NCBI RefSeq assembly: GCF_000765665.2
Contig: NZ_JROZ02000005.1
Span: 1-64,000 of the forward strand
DNA length: 64,000 nt
Direction: 5' to 3'
Origin: Helicobacter sp. MIT 05-5293
GTDB lineage: Bacteria > Campylobacterota > Campylobacteria > Campylobacterales > Helicobacteraceae
A model generated the notes under the pieces. It ran no database searches, had not been told where the DNA came from, and was given only the letters and a program-made list of their open reading frames with translations. A program made the translations under genes and the position numbers. The first letter of the stretch is position 1. Each line of letters opens with the position of its first letter. Shown here one piece after another: positions 17,874 to 26,484 of the stretch.

Positions 17874-18380
17874 ATGCAAGAAATCAAAAGACGAGATTTT
17901 CTAGGAATGGCTCTTGGTGGCGTTGCTGCAGTGGGTGCTGTCGCATCACTTTATGCAATGAAACGCTCTTGGGATCCATTGCCTAGCGTTGTATCTGCAG
18001 GTTTTTCAACCGTGGATCTAAGTGCTTTGCAAGAAGGTGTTTTGCAAACCGTTGAATGGAGGGGTAAGCCTGTCTATATCCTCAAAAAATCCGCAGGTTC
18101 GCAAAAAGTAGAAGGACGGGATTTTGAAGTAGGGGGTGCTATTTACACCGTAGGGATTCAAATCTGCACCCATTTAGGCTGTATTCCTAGCTTTAATCAA
18201 GCCGCTCAAGAGTTTGCTTGTGCTTGCCATGGAGGAAGATTCAATGCTTCTGGTGTCAATGAACCCGGCACACCTCCCCCACGTCCTATGGATATTCCAC
18301 CTTTTAGAATCGATGGGACAAAAATGGTGCTCGGTGAAGAGGGTCAAGAATATAAAGCTTTGCTTGAAGCAAAAGCGTAA
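17874..18380 (+). CDS. petA: Ubiquinol/menaquinol-cytochrome c reductase Rieske subunit
   Basis: The Rieske iron-sulfur subunit of the bc1 complex. The 168-residue protein begins with a Tat-type motif RRDFLG followed by a hydrophobic helix (about 12-30) that anchors it. The two cluster-binding boxes are CTHLGC (Cys98, His100, Cys103) and CACHGG (Cys116, Cys118, His119). It transfers electrons from quinol at the Qo site to cytochrome c1. It is the first gene of petABC, with a 9-base gap to petB. Confidence 0.96.
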   Translation: MQEIKRRDFLGMALGGVAAVGAVASLYAMKRSWDPLPSVVSAGFSTVDLSALQEGVLQTVEWRGKPVYILKKSAGSQKVEGRDFEVGGAIYTVGIQICTHLGCIPSFNQAAQEFACACHGGRFNASGVNEPGTPPPRPMDIPPFRIDGTKMVLGEEGQEYKALLEAKA

Positions 18381-18389
18381 GGAGGAAAT

Positions 18390-19616
18390 ATGGAAGTAAA
18401 AAAAGCTCAAGGCTTGGGAGATTGGCTCGATCAAAGACTTGCTATTAAAAAATTATTACAAGTCATGATGACAAAATATTGGATTCCCAAGAATATCAAC
18501 TTTTTGTGGGCAATGGGTGTCGTCTTATTGACTTTATTCTCATTGCTTGTGGTTTCTGGATTTTTTCTTTTGATGTATTATAAGCCTGATGTGAATCTTG
18601 CTTTTGATAGCGTCAATCATACGATTATGAGCGAAGTCGCCTTTGGGTGGCTGTGGAGACATATCCACGCTGTGGCTGCAAGTATGATATTCTTAATCAT
18701 TTATATCCATATGTTTGTAGCGATTTATTATGGTTCGTTCAAAAGAGGTCGAGAAGTCGTATGGATTGGCGGAATGCTCATTTTCGTGCTTTTTTCAGCT
18801 GAAGCATTCAGTGGCTATATGCTCCCTTGGGGACAAATGAGCTATTGGGCAGCAGCAGTAATTACAAATCTTTTCGGTGGCATTCCTTTTATCGGTCCTG
18901 ATGTGGTTGAATGGGTGCGAGGTAACTTTGTGGTTGCAGATTCTACACTTACACGATTCTTTATGCTCCATGTGTGCCTATTACCTATCGTTATTATGGG
19001 TGTGATTGGACTACACTTCTACACATTGAGAATGCCTCATGTTAATAATGAAGATGGTGAAGAAATTGATTATGCTGCTGAAGCAAAAAAATACGAAGAA
19101 GGTAAGAAAAAAGAATCTAAAGTCATTCCTTTCTGGCCTGTATTCCTCTCTAAAGACATCTTTGTTGTGTGCTTGTTTATGATAGGATTCTTCTACTTAG
19201 TATGTTTCCATTTTGATTTTGCAATGGATCCCATTAACTTTGATCCTGCTAATAATATGAAAACACCAGCTCACATTTATCCTGAATGGTATTTCTTGTG
19301 GAGTTATGAAGTATTACGAGGCTTCTTCTTTAGTGCTGATCTTGGATTGGTAGCATTTGGTATTGCACAAGTTGCGTTCCTTTTCCTTCCATGGCTTGAC
19401 AGAAGCTCTAAAATTGCTCCTGCGCATAAACGATCCGGCTATTTTATATGGTATTGTCTCTTAATTGTGGATATGATCGTGCTTACAATCTTTGGCAAAC
19501 TTCCTCCAGAAGGGGCAAATAACTTTATTGGTTTTGTTGCTTCTATTGGATTCTTGCTCCTTGTGTTTGTAGTGTTACCTGTTGTAACTATGATCGAACA
19601 AAAAAAGAATAAATAA
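18390..19616 (+). CDS. petB: bc1 complex cytochrome b subunit
   Basis: The membrane-embedded dihaem cytochrome b subunit, 408 residues, carrying the quinol oxidation and reduction sites. Histidine pairs for the two haems lie in WLWRHIHAVAASMIFLIIYIH and in FMLHVCLLPIVIMGVIGLHFY. The Qo-site loop contains the characteristic PEWYF (as YPEWYFLWSYE). About eight hydrophobic helices follow the usual order, with a charged cytoplasmic loop (AEAKKYEEGKKKESK) near residue 235. It sits between petA and petC in one operon. Confidence 0.97.
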   Translation: MEVKKAQGLGDWLDQRLAIKKLLQVMMTKYWIPKNINFLWAMGVVLLTLFSLLVVSGFFLLMYYKPDVNLAFDSVNHTIMSEVAFGWLWRHIHAVAASMIFLIIYIHMFVAIYYGSFKRGREVVWIGGMLIFVLFSAEAFSGYMLPWGQMSYWAAAVITNLFGGIPFIGPDVVEWVRGNFVVADSTLTRFFMLHVCLLPIVIMGVIGLHFYTLRMPHVNNEDGEEIDYAAEAKKYEEGKKKESKVIPFWPVFLSKDIFVVCLFMIGFFYLVCFHFDFAMDPINFDPANNMKTPAHIYPEWYFLWSYEVLRGFFFSADLGLVAFGIAQVAFLFLPWLDRSSKIAPAHKRSGYFIWYCLLIVDMIVLTIFGKLPPEGANNFIGFVASIGFLLLVFVVLPVVTMIEQKKNK

Positions 19617-19630
19617 GAAGGAGCACTAAA

Positions 19631-20737
19631 ATGAAAGAAATAAAAATTTTAGCCATTTTGGTTGTCGTTGTAGGTGTTTTATATTGGGGTGTTGAACCAT
19701 TAGCGCATTCTATTTTTCACCCTCAAGTCGCTAAACCAGACTTTGAATTCCATGATTTGCAAGATATTGATTTATCTAAAGGCGATGCCCAAAAAGGCAA
19801 AGAGCTAATCGAAATGTCATGCACAGCCTGCCATAGTCTTAAAGCTGCAGGCATTGAAGGTGGAGATTCTGTAATCTTTATGCGTGATAACAAAGATGCA
19901 ACGCTTTTTACTCCTGATTTATCTGTCGCAGGCGCAATTTATGATGAAAAATTCCTTGCAAATTTGATTCTTGATCCTGTCAATGCGCTCAAACTCTCAC
20001 ACAAATTCCCTGATGGTGATTTTCCTATGACACCATTCTATGGTATGGGTGGAGACATCAATGAAGAAGTTGCTGATATGGTAGCTTATCTTAAATCTAT
20101 AGGCTCTAAAGCATTAAAACAACAAGTTTTAGAATCTAGCGAATTTATCAGCAAAAAAGAAGCTCTTGAGAAAACAACTCTTTCAGAAGCACAAAAACAA
20201 AAAGAACTTGCTCAAATTGAGGAAGATATGACTAATAAGGTCATTTTCCTTAATGCCTGCTCTCGATGCCATAGTATGAAATACGATAAAGTCTCTTCTC
20301 AATCTGCACCTGATCATATTGCCGTTTATCTTGGTTCAGCAGCTCCTGACCTTTCGACAATGATTCGCAGTAAAGGTGAGCATTATTTAGAATACTTCAT
20401 TAATGATCCTCAAAAAGTTTCTTACAAAGATATAAAAGATGCGATCATTAAAAAAGAAGGTTCTCTTCCTGCTAACACAGCAAAAAGTCCATGGCAAGAT
20501 GACCAAGATTACAGCAATCTTGCTAAGGAATTAGGTGTTTTACCCGTAGGGCTTTCTATGCCTCGAGTAGGACTTACTCAAGAATCTCAAGAAAAAGTTG
20601 TTGCTTATATTGAATCAATCGGTGATTCTAAAAAAGCAGAGCGTGAAAAATTGGGTGTGTATTTAATGATCTTCTTTGCTGTAATGAGTGTGCTTGCTTA
20701 TCTATGGAAACGTCGCATTTGGAGCGAAGTGCATTAA
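19631..20737 (+). CDS. petC: bc1 complex dihaem cytochrome c1
   Basis: The cytochrome c1 subunit of the bc1 complex, 368 residues, with an N-terminal signal-anchor (about 5-22), two haem c motifs CTACH (64-68) and CSRCH (210-214), and a C-terminal membrane helix (VYLMIFFAVMSVLAYLW) followed by basic residues. Epsilonproteobacterial complexes typically carry this dihaem c1 instead of the monohaem mitochondrial type. Candidate axial methionines are in FPMTPFYGM and GLSMPRVG. The product needs the CcsBA system encoded at 10.5 kb. A hairpin follows the gene. Confidence 0.95.
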   Translation: MKEIKILAILVVVVGVLYWGVEPLAHSIFHPQVAKPDFEFHDLQDIDLSKGDAQKGKELIEMSCTACHSLKAAGIEGGDSVIFMRDNKDATLFTPDLSVAGAIYDEKFLANLILDPVNALKLSHKFPDGDFPMTPFYGMGGDINEEVADMVAYLKSIGSKALKQQVLESSEFISKKEALEKTTLSEAQKQKELAQIEEDMTNKVIFLNACSRCHSMKYDKVSSQSAPDHIAVYLGSAAPDLSTMIRSKGEHYLEYFINDPQKVSYKDIKDAIIKKEGSLPANTAKSPWQDDQDYSNLAKELGVLPVGLSMPRVGLTQESQEKVVAYIESIGDSKKAEREKLGVYLMIFFAVMSVLAYLWKRRIWSEVH

Positions 20738-20751
20738 TTCCTAAACTCTCC

Positions 20752-20774
20752 ATTCTCGCCTCTTAGGCGAGAAT
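20752..20774 (+). terminator. Hairpin after petC
   Basis: ATTCTCGCC (20752-20760) and GGCGAGAAT (20766-20774) form a perfect 9-bp stem with a TCTTA loop, 15 bases after the petC stop and 56 bases before yedE. It probably separates petABC from the selenium gene group. Confidence 0.65.
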
Positions 20775-20829
20775 CTCTAAAATCCTAGGACTAAGGCTTA
20801 GTCATTACAATTTCTACAAAGGATTTTCA

Positions 20830-21891
20830 ATGAAAATCGCTATTTTACCCATTCTAGCAGGAGCTATTTTTGGTGTCATTGCTCCTGTTCTTGTTTATTT
20901 TGGTAATCCCGGCAATATGGGAGTATGTGCGGCGTGCTTCACACGCGACATTGCAGGCGCGCTCAATCTTCATCAAGCAGGGATTGTGCAATACATTCGT
21001 CCTGAAATTATTGGATTAATCATCGGTGCATTAGTTGCATCATTGCTTTTTAGAGAATTTCGCCCACGCGCAGGAAGTGCGCCGATTGTGCGCTTTTGGC
21101 TTGGTGTGTTTGCGATGATTGGTGCATTAGTATTTTTAGGCTGCCCTTGGAGAATGTGGCTAAGACTAAGTGCTGGGGATTGGACTGCAATTGCAGGGGT
21201 TTTTGGGCTAGTCTTTGGAATCCTTATTGGTATATTCTTCCTTAAGCGCGGATTCTCACTCGGACGCAACCGCCCTGCAAGTAAGATTATAGGGCTTGTC
21301 TTCCCACTCTTTGCATTAGGATTGCTCGGGCTTCTCTTTTGGGGGCTTACAGGAGAGGAAACGCCGATTAAATTCTCTGAAAAAGGACCCGGCTCCATGC
21401 ACGCTCCGCTCATTATTTCACTTGTCGCAGGGCTATTTTTGGGGATTATCTTTCAAAAAAGCCGATTTTGTATGATTGCCGCCGTGCGTGATACAATCCT
21501 TATGCGCGATACGCACATTTTACAAGGCGTGGTTGCATTAGTCGTTGTTGCATTCATCACCAATCTTGCATTAGGATTCTTTCATCCGGGATTTGAGAAT
21601 CAACCTATTGCGCACAACGACACACTTTGGAATTTCTTAGGTATGGCTTTAGCTGGAATCGCATTTACTTTGGCAGGGGGTTGTCCGGGAAGACAGATTA
21701 TCCTTAGCGGCGAAGGAGATGGCGATGCAGCGGTGTTTGTGCTTGGGCTTCTTGTGGGTGCAGCATTTGCGCATAATTTTTCCCTTGCTAGCTCACCAGC
21801 AGGGATTGGAGCAAACGCACCTATGGCAGTCATCATAGGCTTTATTTTCTGCTTACTTGTGGCAATTTTTGCAAGAGAAAAAAGGAGTTGA
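20830..21891 (+). CDS. yedE: YedE-family selenium/sulfur membrane transporter
   Basis: A 353-residue multi-helix protein of the YeeE/YedE family. The sequence keeps the family's cysteine-containing turns: GVCAACFTRDIAGAL, FLGCPWRMWLRLSAGDW, SRFCMIAAVRDTI and GGCPGRQIILSGEGD. YedE members linked to yedF are assigned to selenium uptake or handling, while other YeeE members move thiosulfate. The next gene is a YedF/TusA-like protein and the group then continues with a selenocysteine-lyase-like enzyme and DUF3343, which supports the selenium role. The stop codon is one base away from the yedF ATG. Confidence 0.9.
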   Translation: MKIAILPILAGAIFGVIAPVLVYFGNPGNMGVCAACFTRDIAGALNLHQAGIVQYIRPEIIGLIIGALVASLLFREFRPRAGSAPIVRFWLGVFAMIGALVFLGCPWRMWLRLSAGDWTAIAGVFGLVFGILIGIFFLKRGFSLGRNRPASKIIGLVFPLFALGLLGLLFWGLTGEETPIKFSEKGPGSMHAPLIISLVAGLFLGIIFQKSRFCMIAAVRDTILMRDTHILQGVVALVVVAFITNLALGFFHPGFENQPIAHNDTLWNFLGMALAGIAFTLAGGCPGRQIILSGEGDGDAAVFVLGLLVGAAFAHNFSLASSPAGIGANAPMAVIIGFIFCLLVAIFAREKRS

Positions 21892-21892
21892 A

Positions 21893-22105
21893 ATGGTAGA
21901 ACTTGATGTGCGAGGGCTTAGTTGCCCTGAACCCGTGCTAAATCTCAAACCTTTGCTAGATAAAGGAGAGAGTGAAATTAGAGTGCTTTGCAGTTGTGGT
22001 GCGAGTAGCGATAATATCGTGCGCCTTGCTACAAATAGTGGATACACTATCACAAGTGAAGCACAAAATGGCGAGGATTTAGAATTTATCTTGAAAAAAT
22101 CCTAA
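21893..22105 (+). CDS. yedF: YedF/TusA-like sulfur-selenium carrier
   Basis: A 70-residue SirA/TusA-fold protein. The key residue is Cys11 in the CPEP motif (RGLSCPEPVLNLKP), which in this family carries a persulfide or perselenide. I chose the ATG at 21893 over the longer in-frame start because it is preceded by AAAGGAG and directly follows the yedE stop. The E. coli pair yedE-yedF is the model for this arrangement. It most likely accepts sulfur or selenium from the transporter or from the desulfurase-like enzyme encoded just downstream. Confidence 0.9.
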   Translation: MVELDVRGLSCPEPVLNLKPLLDKGESEIRVLCSCGASSDNIVRLATNSGYTITSEAQNGEDLEFILKKS

Positions 22106-22115
22106 ATGAGAATCT

Positions 22116-22136
22116 CGCGGTAGTTTTTCTACCGCG
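22116..22136 (+). terminator. Hairpin after yedF
   Basis: CGCGGTAG (22116-22123) and CTACCGCG (22129-22136) form a perfect, GC-rich 8-bp stem with a TTTTT loop, 10 bases after the yedF stop. It suggests that the desulfurase-like gene downstream has its own promoter. Confidence 0.7.
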
Positions 22137-22253
22137 TTATTGCTAGATTCTTTTGTTTGGATTGCTTAGACAATAAACCCAAGCTATTATAACTTACTGC
22201 TTTGGATTGTTGAGAATCTCCCACTTAAGTTTCCATTATGAGAATCTTTAGAA

Positions 22254-22259
22254 TATAAT
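22254..22259 (+). promoter_or_regulatory. TATAAT -10 for the desulfurase/DUF3343 pair
   Basis: A perfect TATAAT lies 26 bases before the ATG at 22286, after the yedF hairpin. The predicted leader is about 20 bases. Confidence 0.45.
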
Positions 22260-22285
22260 TTCAAACATAACAAAAGAAATTCAAA

Positions 22286-23455
22286 ATGCAGAAAACATAC
22301 ATTTACCTAGACAATGCTGCGACCACTTTTCCCAAAGCTCCGGGCGTCAAAGAAGCCGTTATTGAGTTTTTGGAAAATATCGGTGCGAGTGCGGGACGAA
22401 GCGGACATTCTCTCTCCATAGAATCTGGCAGAATCCTTTATCAAACGCGGAGACTTTTGGCTGATTTGGTCGGCTTGAGAGATTGTAAGCGCGTCCTTTT
22501 TACACTCAATGCTACAATGGCAATCAATACGCTTTTGCAAGGATTCCTCAAAGAAAATGATATTGTCGTGGTTACCCAAATGGAACACAATGCAATTAAA
22601 CGCCCGCTTAATGCGCTAAAAAACCGCCTTAAGTTAGAAGTGCGGGAGATTCCGTGTAACTCCACACACACGCTTGATTTGAAAAAAGCAAAAGCAATGC
22701 TTAAAGGCGCAAAACTCCTAGCATGTGCGCATATTAATAATGTCAGCGGTGCAATGATTCCGCTAGAGGATTTGAGCGCACTTGCCAAAGCTCACAATGT
22801 CGCTTTCTTGCTTGATGGAGCACAGAGTGTCGGCTGTGTAGAGATGAATGATGTGATGCAACAAGTAGATTTTCTAGCCCTTAGTGCGCACAAAGGCTTA
22901 CTCTCACCTATGGGAGTAGGCGCACTTGTCATAGCGGATTCTTTTGATACAGAATGTATTTCTCCGCTTATTTTCGGAGGCACAGGAAGCCTAAGTGAAA
23001 CGGAGATTCAGCCGAGCTTCCTACCCGATAGGTTTGAGAGTGGCACGCCCAATATGCACGGAATCACAGGGCTAAAAGCGGGGTTAGAGTGGATTAAAGC
23101 AAAAGGTGTCGCTAAGATTCACCAACACGAATTGCTTTTGAGAGAACAACTCATCAGCGGACTTAGCAGAATCCCAAAACTTAAGATTTACCAAACACAA
23201 GGGCGAAGTGGCGGGACATTATCAGTAGATTTACCCCATTACACACTCTCACGCATAGGCGAGATTCTAGATAGAGAGTTTGGTATCTGCGTGCGTGTGG
23301 GGCTGCATTGCTCTCCTTCTAGTCATAAAAGTTTGGGGAGTTTTGAGCGTGGAGGGACGATTCGCCTAAGTCCGGGAGCTTTTAACACAAACACAGAGAT
23401 AGAATCTGTGATTACAGCATTCCAAGAAATCGCAAAAAGAGATTCTAATGATTAA
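22286..23455 (+). CDS. Class V aminotransferase: cysteine desulfurase / selenocysteine lyase-like
   Basis: A 389-residue PLP enzyme. The Schiff-base lysine is Lys203 in LALSAHKGLLSPMG, the cofactor-binding aspartate is in FLLDGAQSVG, and the catalytic cysteine is in RVGLHCSPSSHKSLG near residue 342. The C terminus GGTIRLSPGAFNT is typical of the subfamily that travels with selenium genes (yedE, yedF, selD, DUF3343). It probably releases sulfur or selenium from cysteine or selenocysteine as a bound persulfide or perselenide. The following DUF3343 gene overlaps it by 8 bases, so the two are translationally coupled. Confidence 0.88.
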   Translation: MQKTYIYLDNAATTFPKAPGVKEAVIEFLENIGASAGRSGHSLSIESGRILYQTRRLLADLVGLRDCKRVLFTLNATMAINTLLQGFLKENDIVVVTQMEHNAIKRPLNALKNRLKLEVREIPCNSTHTLDLKKAKAMLKGAKLLACAHINNVSGAMIPLEDLSALAKAHNVAFLLDGAQSVGCVEMNDVMQQVDFLALSAHKGLLSPMGVGALVIADSFDTECISPLIFGGTGSLSETEIQPSFLPDRFESGTPNMHGITGLKAGLEWIKAKGVAKIHQHELLLREQLISGLSRIPKLKIYQTQGRSGGTLSVDLPHYTLSRIGEILDREFGICVRVGLHCSPSSHKSLGSFERGGTIRLSPGAFNTNTEIESVITAFQEIAKRDSND

Positions 23456-23672
23456 GGGCTATATTCTTGTATTTACGACTTCTAGCGCATTTGAAAGTGA
23501 GGAGATTCTAAAAAATCTTAGAATCTTTGTCAAGCTCGTCCCTACTCCACGCGAATTTTCAAGTGATTGCGGGATTGCTGTGTATTTTGAAGCAGAAAAT
23601 GAAGCAAATTTTGATAAGATTCTCTGTGCGCTTGAGGGGCAGGGAATCCAATATGAGATGAAAAGAATCTAA
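23448..23672 (+). CDS. DUF3343 small protein
   Basis: A 74-residue protein with the DUF3343 signature (VPTPREFSSDCGIAVYFE), including the conserved cysteine Cys42. The molecular role of DUF3343 is not established; it commonly occurs beside YedE/YedF and selenium-linked desulfurases, as here. It starts within the end of the desulfurase-like gene, so co-expression is almost certain. A possible job is to shape or sense the perselenide passed between its neighbours. Confidence 0.85.
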   Translation: MIKGYILVFTTSSAFESEEILKNLRIFVKLVPTPREFSSDCGIAVYFEAENEANFDKILCALEGQGIQYEMKRI

Positions 23673-23713
23673 GCCTCTAAGCCCACTCACACAATTAACC
23701 CTAAAGGACACAA

Positions 23714-24947
23714 ATGGCATCAAAAACCTTAACTTTGCTCAAATCAAAAGGCATCTTGGCTTGTTTGAAATACAGACTTGCAAAATCATCATTAGGAAAT
23801 CTCGCCTTTTCTTTTGCCTTTTGGCGCAAGATTCCAATCCCTCAAGACTTCCGCTTTCTCTTTTTGACCACCCACAGAGCGGGGCACAATGCTATGATAA
23901 GATTCTTAAAAAAATCCAATATTTCCTTTAATGTGCATTTTTTGGAAAATGGTGCAAAAAGATATACAAATGAACTCCGATTACTATCCTCCTATCCGAC
24001 CTATCCGATTTGCATGCTAAGTGAATGGAATTTCGAGGGCTACGAAAAATACACTTCACTTCTCCAACCCGCCAAAATACCTGCGCTTATCCTCGTCCGA
24101 GACCCTATCTCAATATGCAAATCTATGGTGAATTTCGTCCATCATCGAACAGATGGCTATCAAGTAATGGGGGGGGGGGCAGAAAACGCTTTATGCCGCA
24201 TTAAGATACTTCATCTCTTTTGATTTACCTTCTCAACAATACAATTATTCCCCCAAACCCTGCTTAAATTATCTAAAATTTATTGCCTCCAATAGAAAAA
24301 AGGACAAAATACACTCTGTCTTTTGTCTCAATGAGATTATTGCCTCTTTCCCTAATTGCACACAAAAATATTTTGTCGATATGGGTGAAATCTCTGCAAG
24401 TCGTGCCTTTGAGACAATGAAAGACTTAAGCGATAAGCTTGGATTTGAACCACCCAAAGAAGAGGAAAGAGAAGATTACGCACAAAGAGAATACGGAGAT
24501 GTTTATTTTCTCTTGCCTTTATTTCTGAATCTTGACTGCGGGGGCGATATTATCACGCTTGTGATAGATAAATACAATCATAGTCAAAAACACACAGATA
24601 TGACTGAAAATCTCGTGCCTTCTTCTTATCAAAACAATGTGGATTTGGAAAAATTAAGAGTTTATATCAAAAATCAAGACCTTGATAAACTCTCTGCAAA
24701 TCTCTCATTTGTGCAATCTGAAGTCAAGGAAACTTTGGATACGATTCTTGATATTGTCGCCACAAGACGCGCAAATAATCTTAGTGAAAAAGATGTGTTA
24801 GAATATTTCAAGCTCAATCCACAAGTCGCAAGAGATTTTAAAGCAATCTTTGATCAAGAGTATCAAATCCTAAAGCGAGAAAGACCCGAATTGATAGAAT
24901 CTTGGAAATATTATCAAGAGTTTGAGAGATTATGTGGGGAGTTGTAA
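23714..24947 (+). CDS. Sulfotransferase-like protein, phase-variable, in the off frame
   Basis: The gene begins at 23714 and runs in one frame to a tract of eleven G (24169-24179). In the given sequence the frame then hits a stop at 24221-24223, giving only 169 residues. Removing one G joins this frame to the next one, which is open from the tract to 24947 and would give about 410 residues. The N-terminal part shows a sulfotransferase-type cofactor loop (LTTHRAGHNAMIRF, 51-64) and the 3'-phosphate segment LVRDPISICKS (128-137). The C-terminal part is helical and charged. It also resembles the DUF2972-type proteins of Campylobacter and Helicobacter, several of which are phase variable. A role in surface glycan modification is inferred, not shown. 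Confidence 0.75.
24169..24179 (+). repeat. Poly-G phase-variation tract (11 G)
   Basis: Eleven consecutive G inside the coding sequence of the sulfotransferase-like gene. It is the only such long G or C run I see in the window. Lengths of 10 or 13 would restore the full reading frame; 11 does not. Homopolymer G tracts of this length are the standard slipped-strand switch in Helicobacter and Campylobacter surface genes. Confidence 0.92.
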
Positions 24948-24972
24948 AAACAATACGCATTACAAAAAGTCT

Positions 24973-25013
24973 GATTCTAAAAAGCTTCACGCAAATGAAA
25001 TCTTTTTAGAATC
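24973..25013. terminator. Bidirectional hairpin, sulfotransferase-like / yceI
   Basis: GATTCTAAAAAG (24973-24984) and CTTTTTAGAATC (25002-25013) pair perfectly over 12 bp with a 17-base loop, centred between two convergent genes. The A and T runs in the arms give a U-tract in either direction. Both arms carry the over-represented hexamer. Confidence 0.7.
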
Positions 25014-25029
25014 CTTGTAAGCGCAAGCC

Positions 25030-25584
25030 TTATGCTTCGCTTGCCTCAATTTCGATTTTTATATCGACATTATCACTTATCATCATATCACCTGTATCTG
25101 CACCGATACCAAAATCTTTGCGATTAAGCTTGCCCTCTAAAGTCAAAGCAATGATATTTTTACCTGTTTTAGGGTGTTTGACAGGACCATTAAGCTCAAC
25201 ATTAAAATCTACTCGCTTAGTAACTCCGCGCATTGTAACATCTGCTTGAAGTTTTTTACCGCTATGTTTGACAAGTTTCAAAGTCGCTTTGGGGAATTTT
25301 TTAGAATCAAAAAAATCTGGTGCGATAAGATGCTTATCACGCGCGTTAGAATTAGTATTGATTGAAGTGATTTCGACTTCGCCCTCTAGTGCGTTGATCT
25401 TTTTGCCTTCTACATCAACTTTTCCGCTAAATTTATCAAAACTTCCTTTTACATTGCTCACTGACATATGCTTCACACCAAAACCGACAGAAGAATGGCT
25501 TGCATCGACTTTGTAATCTTGAGCCATTAAAGGCATTCCACAAATTGCACCAAAAAATGCGAGTGTGATTAGTTTTTTCATCAT
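25030..25584 (-). CDS. YceI-family periplasmic lipid-binding protein
   Basis: A 184-residue secreted protein with a signal peptide (MMKKLITLAFFGAICGMPLMAQ) and a single YceI lipocalin-like domain: YKVDASHSSVGFGVKHMSVSNVKGSFDKFSG at the start and LEGKLNRKDFGIG near the end. Family members bind isoprenoid or amphiphilic molecules in a beta-barrel, and in H. pylori the homologue is reported as a stress-related secreted protein. It stands alone between convergent and divergent neighbours. Confidence 0.92.
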   Translation of the reverse strand: MMKKLITLAFFGAICGMPLMAQDYKVDASHSSVGFGVKHMSVSNVKGSFDKFSGKVDVEGKKINALEGEVEITSINTNSNARDKHLIAPDFFDSKKFPKATLKLVKHSGKKLQADVTMRGVTKRVDFNVELNGPVKHPKTGKNIIALTLEGKLNRKDFGIGADTGDMMISDNVDIKIEIEASEA

Positions 25585-25723
25585 CTTCCTTCATCTTGAA
25601 TTTTAGCCCTGACACAAAGCTAATGGATTAGATTCTATAACGCTAACTTTAATCAAAAGAAAATATCCCCTCAACCAAGCAAAGCCCAAAAGGCTTGTGT
25701 AGCCTTAAATCAATATTTTACGC

Positions 25724-25729
25724 TATAAT
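25724..25729 (+). promoter_or_regulatory. TATAAT -10 for the lolD-like gene
   Basis: A perfect TATAAT (CGCTATAATG) lies 28 bases before the ATG at 25758, giving a leader of about 22 bases. It argues against the longer in-frame start at 25695, which would lie upstream of the promoter. Confidence 0.55.
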
Positions 25730-25757
25730 GTGGCAAAGTCTTTCAATAAGGATATTT

Positions 25758-26408
25758 ATGGAAACGCTATTACAAGCAACCGAGCTATCGCATCAGTTTG
25801 AAAACCTCCTTTATACTGATTTGAATCTTAGTGTTAAGGCAGGAGAGAGCATTGCGATTTTAGGGGTAAGTGGTAGCGGTAAATCCACCATACTTAATAA
25901 TCTCTCGACACTTCTTCCACCCAAAAAGGGCATCGTTTCGCTATTAGATATTGAAAATATTTATCAACTCCCTGCAAAAGACCTGCTATTGCTACGCCGT
26001 TTGCATATAGGGATTGTTTTTCAAGCCCATTATTTATTTCGCGGTTTCAGCGGTATTGAGAATCTGCAAGTCGCGTCTATTCTCTCCAAACAGCCCATTG
26101 ATACAGATATTTTAGAATCTTTTGGTATTAAAGATGTCGTGCATCAAAATATCGGTGAGCTTAGTGGAGGGCAGCAACAAAGGCTTTCAATCGCGCGTGT
26201 TTTAACCAAAAAACCTAAGATTATTTTTGCCGATGAACCCACAGGGAATCTTGACAAACAAACTGCACTCAAGGTAATGGAAGTGATGTTTTCATATATC
26301 AAGGCACAAAATGGTGCTTTGATTCTCGCTACACACGACCAAGATATTGCTCTTTTGTGTGATCGCATTTATCATCTTTATGATAAATCTTTACATGCTG
26401 TCAAATAA
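25758..26408 (+). CDS. lolD: ABC transporter ATPase, LolD/MacB type
   Basis: A 216-residue ABC ATPase with Walker A GVSGSGKST (near residues 33-41), the signature LSGGQQQRLSIARVL, Walker B IIFADEPTGNLD and the H-loop ATHD. The sequence class (EPTGNLD, small stand-alone subunit) matches LolD/MacB/FtsE-type exporters, most likely the ATPase that drives lipoprotein release from the inner membrane. No permease gene is adjacent, so the partner is encoded elsewhere. The start at 25758 follows AAGGAT and the promoter placed at 25724. Confidence 0.85.
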   Translation: METLLQATELSHQFENLLYTDLNLSVKAGESIAILGVSGSGKSTILNNLSTLLPPKKGIVSLLDIENIYQLPAKDLLLLRRLHIGIVFQAHYLFRGFSGIENLQVASILSKQPIDTDILESFGIKDVVHQNIGELSGGQQQRLSIARVLTKKPKIIFADEPTGNLDKQTALKVMEVMFSYIKAQNGALILATHDQDIALLCDRIYHLYDKSLHAVK

Positions 26409-26432
26409 AGTTTTTAATATTTATTATCATTA

Positions 26433-26441
26433 TGCTAGAAT
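26433..26441 (+). promoter_or_regulatory. Extended -10 for the dedA-like gene
   Basis: TGCTAGAAT is an extended -10 (TGnTAnAAT) 43 bases before the ATG at 26485. The AT-rich stretch just upstream (TTATTATCATTATG) could bind a regulator such as Fur, but that is weak. Confidence 0.4.
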
Positions 26442-26484
26442 GCACCCTTTATTATTTTAATTTTTTAGATTCTAAAGGAACACA

